Positions 56,629 to 64,000 of a stretch of 64,000 bases of DNA are shown here, one piece after another. This DNA is from CAVWCW01 sp963753615 (lineage in GTDB: Bacteria; Pseudomonadota; Gammaproteobacteria; Chromatiales; Chromatiaceae), in the NCBI GenBank assembly GCA_963753615.1, contig CAVWCW010000014.1, positions 248,001-312,000 of the forward strand, read 5' to 3'. Made by a program: the position numbers and the translations under genes. Numbering within the stretch: the first letter of the stretch is position 1; each line of letters opens with the position of its first letter. A model generated the notes under the pieces. That model did no database searches. It was not told where the DNA came from and worked only from the letters and a program-made list of their open reading frames with translations.

Positions 56629-57553
56629 TGGCGGCCTCCTTTTGCTCGTTCAACATGGGGAAGCCGAGGCTCTCGCGGACCTCGTAGTAGGCCTGGGCGA
56701 CGGCACGTGCCAGGGTGCGCACTCGCAGGATAAAGCGCTGGCGTTCGGTCACCGAGATGGCGTGACGGGCGTCCAGCAGGTTGAAGGTGTGGGAGGCCTT
56801 TAACAGCTGCTCATAGGCGGGTAATGGCAGGCCCAGCTCGATCAGGCGTTTACTCTCTCGCTCGCAGTTGTCGAACCAGCCGAAAAGGGACGGCACGTCC
56901 GCGTGCTCGAAATTGTAGGCCGATTGCTCCACCTCGTTCTGGTGGAAGACGTCGCCGTAGCTGACCCGGCCCTGGGGACCGACGGTCCAGGTAAGATCGA
57001 ACACGCTCTCCACCCCTTGCAGGTACATGGCGATGCGCTCCAGGCCGTAGGTGATCTCGCCGCTGACAGGCCGGCAGTCCAGTCCGCCTACCTGTTGGAA
57101 GTAGGTAAACTGGGTCACTTCCATGCCGTTGAGCCAGACTTCCCACCCTAGGCCCCAGGCCCCGAGCGTCGGCGATTCCCAGTTGTCTTCGACAAACCGG
57201 ATGTCATGGACCAGCGGGTCGATGCCCAGCATTCGTAGGGATCCCAGATAGAGTTCCTGGATTTCAAGGGGCGAAGGCTTGAGAATCACCTGGTATTGAT
57301 AATAGTGCTGCAGCCGGTTCGGATTCTCACCGTAGCGGCCGTCCGTGGGACGGCGCGACGGCTGCACATAGGCGCAGTTCCAGGGCTCGGGGCCGATGGC
57401 GCGCAGGAAGGTGGCGGAATGGAAGGTTCCAGCCCCCATCTCCATGTCGAAAGGCTGCAGCAACACGCAGCCCTGGGCCGACCAGTACTCCTGCAGGGCC
57501 AGGATCAGGCCCTGAAAAGTCTCTACATCATGTTGCGTGTGTTCACTCGGCAT
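56621..57553 (-). CDS. glyQ: glycyl-tRNA synthetase alpha subunit
   Basis: The 310 residues contain FQGLILALQEYWSAQGCVLLQPFDMEMGAGT, EPWNCAYVQPSRRPTDGRYGENPNRLQHYYQ and ERIAMYLQGVESVFDLTW, all hallmarks of GlyQ. It carries the aminoacylation active site. Confidence 0.98.
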   Translation of the reverse strand: MPSEHTQHDVETFQGLILALQEYWSAQGCVLLQPFDMEMGAGTFHSATFLRAIGPEPWNCAYVQPSRRPTDGRYGENPNRLQHYYQYQVILKPSPLEIQELYLGSLRMLGIDPLVHDIRFVEDNWESPTLGAWGLGWEVWLNGMEVTQFTYFQQVGGLDCRPVSGEITYGLERIAMYLQGVESVFDLTWTVGPQGRVSYGDVFHQNEVEQSAYNFEHADVPSLFGWFDNCERESKRLIELGLPLPAYEQLLKASHTFNLLDARHAISVTERQRFILRVRTLARAVAQAYYEVRESLGFPMLNEQKEAANG

Positions 57554-57714
57554 TGCCTGCGCCCGCTATCGATCCGGTTTAGGAAAACGCATTAGTATAT
57601 CCCCGAGCTGCATCAATTTCCTAACCAGGCGCCCCGACGCCGAGCCGCCGCGGCTGCAGAGGCGGAGGCGCCTCGCGTATACTAGGCGCACTTGAAGAGC
57701 CGAATCACACAATC

Positions 57715-58758
57715 ATGACTCAACAGCGCAAGGCCCTCGCCTTGATCTCCGGCGGCCTCGATTCCCTTCTGGCGGCCAAGGTAATGCTTGAGCAGGACAT
57801 CCACGTCGAGGGCATCAACTTCTTCACCGGCTTCTGCGTCGAGGGTCACACCCACGCCATCCGCAAGCGCGACGCGTCCAGGCCCAAGCGAAACAATGCG
57901 CTCTGGGTGGCCGAACAGTTGGGCATCAAACTGCACCTGGTCGATGTGGTGGATGAATACAAAAAGGTGTTGTTCGAGCCCGAGTACGGGTACGGGGCTC
58001 ATATGAACCCCTGCCTCGACTGCAAGATCTTTATGGTGCATAAGGCCCTGGATTGGGTCAGGGCGCACGGTTTCGATTTCGTCATCACCGGCGAGGTGGT
58101 AGGCCAGCGGCCCATGTCCCAGCGCAAGGACACCATGCCGGTGGTGGCCCGAAAATCCGGCGCCGAAGACTTATTGGTACGTCCCCTAAGCGGCCGCAAC
58201 CTGCCGCCCACCCTGCCCGAACGTGAGGGCTGGATCCAACGCGAAGCCCTGCTCGGGTTCAACGGTCGCAGCCGCAAACCGCAGATGGCCTTGGCGGCCC
58301 AGTACGGCTTCGAGGACTATGCTCAGCCATCCGGCGGCTGCTGTTTTCTGACCGACGCCCAGTACTCCGTCAAGCTGGCCGATCTCTGGCACAACCGAGG
58401 AACGCGCGACTACGATCTCGACGACATCATGCTGCTCAAGGTCGGCCGCCATCTGCGGCCAAGCCCGAATTACAAACTGATCATCGCCAGGGAAGAAGGG
58501 GAGGCGAGGTTCCTGCACGGCTACCGCAAGCAATTTCTGACCCTTATCACGGTCAGCCATCCTGGCCCTTTGGCCTTAATCGACGGCCGGGCCGACGCCG
58601 ATGATATCGCGCTGGCGGCACGCATCGTCGCCCGCTTCAGCAAGGGGCGAGCCGCCGAGCGGGTGACTCTGGAGGCCAGCGACCACGGGGCCGAACCGAA
58701 GTGTTTGGAGGTTGCCCCCCTTCCCGCGGAACAGATTCCGGAGGGCTGGTACCTATGA
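57715..58758 (+). CDS. PP-loop tRNA-thiolation-like protein with DUF814-type tail
   Basis: This 347-residue protein has the N-terminal PP-loop SGGLDSLLAA, which binds ATP. A Cys pair in PCLDCKIFM (about residue 102) and a GEVVGQRPMSQ segment place it among ThiI/MnmA-type sulfur-inserting enzymes. The C-terminal about 120 residues resemble an NFACT-R (DUF814) domain (LKVGRHLRPSPNYKLIIAREEGEA). It lacks the THUMP and rhodanese parts of ThiI. It overlaps the TusA gene by 4 nt (ATGA), so TusA is the probable sulfur donor. tRNA is the likely but unproven substrate. Confidence 0.8.
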   Translation: MTQQRKALALISGGLDSLLAAKVMLEQDIHVEGINFFTGFCVEGHTHAIRKRDASRPKRNNALWVAEQLGIKLHLVDVVDEYKKVLFEPEYGYGAHMNPCLDCKIFMVHKALDWVRAHGFDFVITGEVVGQRPMSQRKDTMPVVARKSGAEDLLVRPLSGRNLPPTLPEREGWIQREALLGFNGRSRKPQMALAAQYGFEDYAQPSGGCCFLTDAQYSVKLADLWHNRGTRDYDLDDIMLLKVGRHLRPSPNYKLIIAREEGEARFLHGYRKQFLTLITVSHPGPLALIDGRADADDIALAARIVARFSKGRAAERVTLEASDHGAEPKCLEVAPLPAEQIPEGWYL

Positions 58759-58985
58759 GCCGCGTAGTGGTGGACGCGCGTCGGCTCCTGTGCCCGCTGC
58801 CGGTGATTCGGGTCCAGGACCGGGTCGCGGAGCTGGCCCCGGGCACCGAGGTAGAGGCGGTTTGCACGGATCCCGGGGTCCTCCAGGATATCCCAGCCTG
58901 GTGCCGCATCAATGGCCACCGAGTGATCGATACCCGCAGCAGTAACGACGAATACGTTGTTATCCTGAAAGTAAGCGCTAACTAA
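58755..58985 (+). CDS. TusA-like sulfurtransferase
   Basis: The start ATG 58755 overlaps the upstream stop. The 76 residues have the family signature DARRLLCPLPVIRV with the sulfur-carrying Cys in CPLP. Short TusA proteins relay persulfide sulfur in tRNA thiolation or dissimilatory sulfur oxidation. The overlap with a PP-loop enzyme favours thiolation here. Confidence 0.88.
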   Translation: MSRVVVDARRLLCPLPVIRVQDRVAELAPGTEVEAVCTDPGVLQDIPAWCRINGHRVIDTRSSNDEYVVILKVSAN

Positions 58986-59000
58986 CAGCAAACGAACTTC

Positions 59001-60155
59001 ATGGCTGAGTCGAGTAGCAATCTCCACGACCGTTACCGGGCTACCTCCCGGGTGGCCATTGTCGGCGCCCTCGTCAACTCGGTGCTGGCGGTGGTCAAGA
59101 TCGTAGTCGGCGTTGTCGCTCAGTCCCAGTCCCTGATCGCCGACGGCATACATTCGGTGTCGGATTTGCTTTCAGACGCCTTGGTCTACGTGGCGGCGCG
59201 CCATGCCCGCCATGGACCCGATCAGGAGCACCCCTATGGTCACGGCCGCATCGAAACTGCGGCCACCATGGGGCTCGGGGTGTTTCTGATTCTGGTCGCC
59301 GGAGGCATCATGCTAGACGGTGTCGAGAGCATGCTGGGTTTCCACGACCTGATGACGCCGGGGGTGATGGCCCTGTATGCGGCTGTGTTCTCGATCCTTG
59401 CTAACGAGTGGCTCTATTACTACACCATACGGGTGGCCCGGGAAATCAATTCCGACATGCTGCGCGCCAATGCCTGGCATCATCGAACCGATTCTGTGTC
59501 GTCGTTCGTGGTGCTCGTGGGGGTTGGCGGCAGCCTGCTCGGCATGCCTTATCTGGATGCCATCGCGGCGGTGCTGGTGGGTGTGATGATCGCGAAAATC
59601 GGCTGGGATCTGGGGTGGGGGGCGATCCAGGAACTGGTCGACGCGGGGCTCGACGAGGAGCGCATCCAGGCGATCCGCAGCACGATCATGAAAGTCGGGG
59701 GGGTGCGTGACATCCACATGCTGCGCACACGGCGGATCGGCGGCTATGCCTCGGCGGATGTCCATGTGCAGGTCGAACCTTGGCTCAGCGTCTCAGAGGG
59801 ACACATGATCGCGGTCTTGGTGGAACAGGGGCTGAAACGGCAGATCGAAGAGATCGACGACGTCACCGTGCACATCGACCCGGAGAATGACGAGGCCGCG
59901 CCTGCCTGTTCCTCGCTGCCGGCCCGGGCCCAGGCCCTGCAGCTTTTGGCCCAGGCCTGGCAGGGTGTGGAGGGGGCTGAGCGTCGGCAACGGGTGGTGC
60001 TCCACTACCTGAGCGGAAAAATCGACCTCGACGTCGTTTTTCCGCTGGACCCCGAAACCGAGCCCGCCCAGGCGGAACGCCTGCGCCAGGAGATGAGCGA
60101 GTCTCTTGGCGGCCACCCAGAGTTCGGGCGGCTACAGCTTTATTTCAAGGGGTGA
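59001..60155 (+). CDS. cation diffusion facilitator (CDF) efflux protein
   Basis: This 384-residue protein has six membrane helices. The metal site is in SLIADGIHSVSDLLSDALV (helix 2) and WHHRTDSVSS (helix 5). HPYGHGRIETAA follows helix 2. A cytoplasmic domain (from about 215) with DIHMLRTRRIGGYASADVHVQVEP ends in an extra tail of about 90 residues. It exports divalent metals (Zn, Fe, Mn) against protons. It follows tusA by 15 nt. Confidence 0.92.
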   Translation: MAESSSNLHDRYRATSRVAIVGALVNSVLAVVKIVVGVVAQSQSLIADGIHSVSDLLSDALVYVAARHARHGPDQEHPYGHGRIETAATMGLGVFLILVAGGIMLDGVESMLGFHDLMTPGVMALYAAVFSILANEWLYYYTIRVAREINSDMLRANAWHHRTDSVSSFVVLVGVGGSLLGMPYLDAIAAVLVGVMIAKIGWDLGWGAIQELVDAGLDEERIQAIRSTIMKVGGVRDIHMLRTRRIGGYASADVHVQVEPWLSVSEGHMIAVLVEQGLKRQIEEIDDVTVHIDPENDEAAPACSSLPARAQALQLLAQAWQGVEGAERRQRVVLHYLSGKIDLDVVFPLDPETEPAQAERLRQEMSESLGGHPEFGRLQLYFKG

Positions 60156-60200
60156 TCCATTCTGGTGCGTCTCGCTGTATTTTTGTGTTATTTTGGTGCG
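60153..60200 (+). promoter_or_regulatory. two candidate NtrC-binding sites of glnA
   Basis: At 60153-60169 and 60184-60200 there are 17-bp elements each ending TGGTGCG and matching about 10 of 17 positions of the enteric NtrC site. Their offset is 31 bp, close to the three helical turns seen in E. coli glnA. They lie about 200 bp upstream of the sigma-54 promoter, as enhancers should. Confidence 0.5.
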
Positions 60201-60383
60201 CCACGATGAGGCGCCCTTCTTGCCCGGTTGTCCGGATCGCGGCGCAGGAGCCTCAACACACCGGGAAACACCGTCATAGCGGTGCAGCGAAATTGATAAC
60301 GCAAGCAGTAACAGGCGTTCGCCCGGAGAGTTCTTGCTTTTGGGCCGAATACCGGGCACTTACTGGGGCGCGGGACGCATCCA

Positions 60384-60399
60384 TGGCACGGTTCATGCT
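60384..60399 (+). promoter_or_regulatory. sigma-54 (RpoN) promoter of glnA
   Basis: TGGCACGGTTCATGCT has the -24 TGGCAC and the -12 GC at the right spacing; only one -12 base (A for T) departs from the usual TTGC. It lies about 110 nt before glnA, in keeping with nitrogen control by NtrBC. Confidence 0.8.
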
Positions 60400-60506
60400 T
60401 AGATGAAGGTTCGTTTAGCCCGGTCAGGGCAAGTGCCCGGCACGATACCCGGCGGTCGTCGCGGCGGCCACCGTCACCATTAAAAAGCGTTTTGGAGAAT
60501 ATGCAG

Positions 60507-61913
60507 ATGGCATCGAAAGTCCTGAAATTGATCAAGGATGCGGAAGTCAAGTTCGTCGATCTTCGCTTCACCGACACCCGCGGCAAGGAGCAGCACGTAT
60601 CCCTGCCCGCGGCCATGGTCAACGAAGACATGTTTACTGACGGCAAGATGTTCGACGGCTCCTCGATCGCGGGCTGGAAGGGCATCAATGAATCGGACAT
60701 GGTGCTGATGCCGGAAGAGGATACCGCGGTCTTAGATCCCTTCTCCGACGAATCCACCTTGATCGTGCGTTGCGACATTCTGGAACCTACCAGCATGCAG
60801 GGCTACGAGCGCGATCCCCGCTCCTTGGCCAAACGCGCCGAGGCATACCTCAAGTCCACGGGTATTGCCGATACCGCCTATTTCGGCCCGGAGCCGGAGT
60901 TCTTCGTCCTCGACGACGTGCGTTGGAAAGTCGGCATGAGCGGTGCCTCCTACCACGTCGACTCGGAAGAGGCGGAGTGGAATTCCGAGCGGGTCTACGA
61001 AGACGGCAACATCGGCCATCGCCCCAGCATCAAGGGCGGTTACTTCCCGGTGCCCCCAGTGGATTCCCTGAATGACATGCGTGCGGCCATGTGTCTGGCG
61101 ATGGAAGAGATGGGTGTGTCCGTCGAGGTTCATCACCACGAGGTGGCGACGGCGGGCCAGTGCGAGATCGGCACCCGTTTCAACACCCTCGTGAAACGTG
61201 CCGACTGGAACCAGATCCTCAAGTACTGCGTGCACAACGTGGCCCACGCCTATGGCAAGACCTCGACCTTCATGCCGAAGCCGTTGGTCGGCGACAATGG
61301 TTCCGGTATGCATGTGCACCAGTCCCTCGGAAAAGACGGCGAGAACCTGTTCGCCGGCAACAAGTACGGCGGCCTGTCCGAGATGGCCCTGTATTACATT
61401 GGCGGTATCTTCAAACACGCCCGGGCCCTGAACGCCTTCACGAATGCCTCCACCAACAGTTACAAGCGCCTGGTGCCCGGCTTCGAGGCACCGGTAATGC
61501 TGGCCTACTCCGCCCGCAACCGCTCCGCGTCGATTCGGATTCCTTATGATCCGAGCCCCAAGGGTCGCCGCATTGAGGTGCGTTTCCCGGACCCGACCGC
61601 GAACCCCTACCTGGCCTTTTCGGCCATGATGTTGGCCGGTCTGGACGGAATCATGAACAAGATCGACCCGGGTGAGGCCATGGACAAGGACCTTTACGAC
61701 CTACCCGCCGAAGAGGCCAAGGCCATCCCCACCGTCTGCCACGCCCTGGACCAGGCCCTTGAGGAACTGGACAAGGACCGCGGGTTCCTTACCGCGGGCG
61801 GGGTCTTCACCGACGACATGATCGATGGTTATATCGGCTTGAAGATGGACGAGGTTACGACCCTTCGCATGACCACCCATCCGGTGGAATTCGACCTCTA
61901 TTACAGCCTCTGA
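60507..61913 (+). CDS. glnA: glutamine synthetase type I
   Basis: The start MASKVLKLIKDAEVKFVDLRF (60507) has GGAG 9 nt upstream; ATG 60501 lies too close to it. The 468 residues match E. coli (469). Signatures are KMFDGSSIAGWKG, HHHEVATAGQCEIG (ATP/metal site), GSGMHVHQSL and the adenylylation-loop Tyr in DKDLYDLPAEE, so adenylylation control is expected. It makes glutamine from glutamate and ammonia, under NtrBC and sigma-54 control. Confidence 0.98.
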   Translation: MASKVLKLIKDAEVKFVDLRFTDTRGKEQHVSLPAAMVNEDMFTDGKMFDGSSIAGWKGINESDMVLMPEEDTAVLDPFSDESTLIVRCDILEPTSMQGYERDPRSLAKRAEAYLKSTGIADTAYFGPEPEFFVLDDVRWKVGMSGASYHVDSEEAEWNSERVYEDGNIGHRPSIKGGYFPVPPVDSLNDMRAAMCLAMEEMGVSVEVHHHEVATAGQCEIGTRFNTLVKRADWNQILKYCVHNVAHAYGKTSTFMPKPLVGDNGSGMHVHQSLGKDGENLFAGNKYGGLSEMALYYIGGIFKHARALNAFTNASTNSYKRLVPGFEAPVMLAYSARNRSASIRIPYDPSPKGRRIEVRFPDPTANPYLAFSAMMLAGLDGIMNKIDPGEAMDKDLYDLPAEEAKAIPTVCHALDQALEELDKDRGFLTAGGVFTDDMIDGYIGLKMDEVTTLRMTTHPVEFDLYYSL

Positions 61914-61939
61914 CGCTTAATCGCTGTTTGACTCCCGCA

Positions 61940-61967
61940 AGCCCCCGAAAGGGGGCTTTTTTTTGTT
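61940..61967 (+). terminator. Rho-independent terminator of glnA
   Basis: The stem AGCCCCC, tetraloop GAAA and GGGGGCT are followed by a long T tract (61957 onward), 26 nt after the glnA stop. Confidence 0.9.
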
Positions 61968-62077
61968 TTTTTATAAACGGCGCTGCAGGTGATGCGCCCC
62001 TTCACCCCGCAATGCTCATTCTTCAGTCTTCTTCCCCACCGCTTGTTGCCTTCCAGGCGCTGGTATATGCTCGCTCG

Positions 62078-62614
62078 ATGTTTCGTTTGATCCCGGTGCT
62101 GCTTCTGCTGCTGAGCCCGCTCGTATCGGCTCAGGTATACAAATGGGTGGACGCTGACGGCGGAGTACATTACTCGGACGAGTCCCGGGCGGGGGCGAAG
62201 GCGATCACCCTTCCGGAGATCTCGATCTATACCTTCGACATGCCGAAGTGGGAATATACCCCCAAACCTGAGCCGGTTTCGGTGCAGGCCCCGGAGCCGG
62301 CGCCCGCGCCACCGCCCCGGGTAGCGTACCGAAGCTTCAGCTTCCAGCACCCCGTCAATGATTATTGGATCCGGAGTGAGAAGCCCTGGTTGTCGGTGCA
62401 GCTGAGCCTGGAACCGGCGCTGCAGGGCGAAGACTGGATTCAGCTATATCTTGACGGGATGCCGTACCTGGATCGCCTGACCGGCTCAGACGCCGAAGTT
62501 ACCGGTTTTGCTCCGGGCAGCCATATCCTCGAAGCGCGCGTGGTGGACGCCGCTGGCGAACAATATATCCGCACCAAATCGGTCCTTTTCCACTACCAGC
62601 CAATCGAGCCCTGA
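62078..62614 (+). CDS. exported DUF4124 protein
   Basis: The start MFRLIPVLLLLLSPLVSA (62078) is a signal peptide. The DUF4124 motif QVYKWVDADGGVHYSDE follows. A Pro-rich linker (about residues 65-85) precedes a C-terminal beta-rich domain (SFSFQHPVNDYWIRSEKPWLSV... GSHILEARVVDAAGE). Total 178 residues. DUF4124 genes are often found between glnA and ntrB. Function unknown, envelope location inferred. Confidence 0.85.
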   Translation: MFRLIPVLLLLLSPLVSAQVYKWVDADGGVHYSDESRAGAKAITLPEISIYTFDMPKWEYTPKPEPVSVQAPEPAPAPPPRVAYRSFSFQHPVNDYWIRSEKPWLSVQLSLEPALQGEDWIQLYLDGMPYLDRLTGSDAEVTGFAPGSHILEARVVDAAGEQYIRTKSVLFHYQPIEP

Positions 62615-62849
62615 GCCGATATCCCGACCCATCCCCGTTGCCGGCCGCGCCCTTCGGTGGGTCCAATCACTTGGCTGGATCTCGCATCAATGCCCGCACT
62701 TTTTTAGTGCATAATGGTCGTTGGCCAATGTCGCGCCAGCATGATCGGCTATGCCAATGCCGGTAACCTCTGTGCCAGGCGGGAAGGCGGCCGCAAAGCG
62801 AATCGAAGGTTACTGAGGAGTTGGAGTGGTTTTTGCTTAAACTTTGGCT

Positions 62850-63945
62850 GTGAAAAATTGGATTGCCCAACTGCACAATCTTGAAACGCGAATTCTGGAT
62901 AACCTGAGCGCTGCGGTTCTGCTGTTCGATCACGAATTGCGCCTGCGCTACATCAACCCGGCCGGCGAAATGCTGCTGGCGGTGAGTTCCCGTCACCTTC
63001 TCAATCAGCCGGCTGCCGACTCTGGTGTACTGTCCCGGCGGGGAGATCGCGCGCGACCTTCGTAGCGCTCTGGAGTCTGGGCAGCCGTTTGCCGAGCGGG
63101 AGGTGGTGATGCCGCGCCCGGACGGGGTCCGGATTACCGTGGATTGCACCATAACCCCGCTGACCGAGCCGGGCCGCCAAGCCGAGGTGCTGGTGGAACT
63201 GCAACAGGTGGATCGTCAACTGCGTATCAGCCGCGAAGAGCAGATGATCATGCAAGGCCAAGCGGTGCGTGAGATCGTGCGCGGCCTGGCCCACGAGATC
63301 AAGAATCCTCTGGGGGGGCTGCGCGGCGCCGCCCAGTTGCTCGAACGCGAGTTGCCGGACGATTCCCTATACGAATATACCCACATCATCATCGATGAGG
63401 CAGACCGCCTGCAATCCCTGCTGAACCGGATGCTTGGTCCCAACAAATTGCCCCAGCGATCGGAGGTCAATATCCATCATGTGTTGGAGCGGGTGCGCCA
63501 GTTGGTGGCCGCGGAGGTCGGGGGCGAGGTGCGCTTTCGGGTCGATTACGATCCCAGTATCCCGCCGTTGCAGCAAGCCGACAGCGACCAGCTGATTCAG
63601 GCATTCCTTAATATCGTGCGTAACGCCGCCAGGGCGGTGGGTGTTCGTGGCAGCATTACGCTGCGCACGCGGGTACTACGTCAGTTCACCATCGGCATGC
63701 AGCGCCATCCGCTCGTGGTGCGCGCCGACGTCGAGGACGACGGGCCGGGGGTTCCTTCGGAACTGCAGCCGAGTATTTTCTATCCCATGGTCAGTGCCGC
63801 CGAGGGCGGCTCTGGGCTTGGGCTGTCGATCGCCCAGACGCTGGTCAATCAGCACCAGGGATTGATTGAGTGCAGCAGCAAGCCTGGTCAGACCGTTTTT
63901 TCCGTACTATTGCCATTGGAGAGAGGCGATGACCAAAGGCACTGA
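62850..63945 (+). CDS. glnL: nitrogen regulation sensor kinase NtrB, frame disrupted near 63020
   Basis: The frame from GTG 62850 (or TTG 62844) begins VKNWIAQLHNLETRILDNLSAAVLLFDHELRLRYINPAGE, the NtrB PAS domain. Near 63020 the frame is lost; TLVYCPGGEIARDLRSALESGQPF continues in the next frame to the stop at 63945. The His in GLAHEIKNPLGG, the N-box DQLIQAFLNIVRNAARA and the G-box DDGPGVP and GGSGLGL are present. NtrB phosphorylates NtrC under nitrogen limitation. Sequence error is the likely cause of the shift. Confidence 0.88.
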
Positions 63946-64000
63946 AGTTTGGGTGATCGACGATGACCGATCGATTCGTTGGGTGCTGGAACGCGCCCTG
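63929..64000 (+). CDS. glnG: nitrogen regulation response regulator NtrC, 5' end only
   Basis: ATG 63929, overlapping the end of ntrB, opens MTKGTEVWVIDDDRSIRWVLERAL (24 codons to the window edge). VWVIDDDRSIRWVL is the NtrC receiver N-terminus with its acidic pocket (DDD). The rest lies beyond the window. Confidence 0.92.
   Translation, partial: MTKGTEVWVIDDDRSIRWVLERAL

Overview
This window comes from a gammaproteobacterial chromosome with high GC content and covers the replication-origin region. The order rpmH-rnpA-yidD-yidC-mnmE on one side and dnaA-dnaN-recF-gyrB on the other, with mnmG-rsmG-parA-parB-atp-glmU-glmS nearby, is the classical proteobacterial oriC neighbourhood. Multihaem cytochromes, a TusA/PP-loop sulfur-transfer pair and the NtrBC-glnA locus fit a Chromatiales-like (purple-sulfur or sulfur-oxidiser type) gammaproteobacterium. 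That placement is inference, not proof.

Layout. 1-5.2 kb: two leftward paralogous exported PKD-domain proteins, one cut by the window edge and one carrying ten haem motifs. Each sits behind a duplicated promoter (CTTAAG-N5-CTTAAG box plus TATAGT) and a roughly 285-nt leader with conserved, partly covarying stems. 5.5-6.4 kb: remnant of a P-type cation ATPase. 6.6-12.7 kb: a rightward accessory operon with an RTX-like repeat protein, a Lol-like ABC ATPase and FtsX permease, an exported NifX-like protein, a LolA-like protein, an outer-membrane barrel and an FkbM methyltransferase. 13-20 kb: a small HhH protein, an 85-aa exported repeat protein, a LysM-FecR protein paired with a CHASE2-PAS-GGDEF-EAL protein, a 37-codon membrane peptide and a dispersed repeat. 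20.3-37.1 kb (leftward): a polytopic membrane protein, glmS, glmU, a SlyD-type FKBP, the complete ATP synthase operon (atpIBEFHAGDC), parB, parA, rsmG and mnmG. 37.2-41.2 kb (rightward): moxR-DUF58-transglutaminase. 41.2-44.9 kb (leftward): mnmE, yidC, yidD, rnpA, rpmH. 45.3-52.5 kb (rightward): dnaA, oriC, dnaN, recF (with two perfect parS sites), gyrB. 52.8-57.6 kb (leftward): plsC-like, gmhB, MazG-like, glyS, glyQ. 57.7-64 kb (rightward): PP-loop protein, TusA, CDF efflux protein, glnA with sigma-54 promoter and NtrC sites, a DUF4124 protein, ntrB and the start of ntrC.

Quality warning. atpD (one), gyrB (two), ntrB (one) and the cytochrome (one) all carry single-base frame disruptions, and recF has no stop before gyrB. 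Because atpD and gyrB are essential, indel errors in the sequence are the simplest explanation, so the cytochrome frameshift should not be read as biology without resequencing.

The most novel material is the duplicated PKD/cytochrome promoter-leader cassette at the left edge and the RTX/Lol-like/NifX-like export operon.
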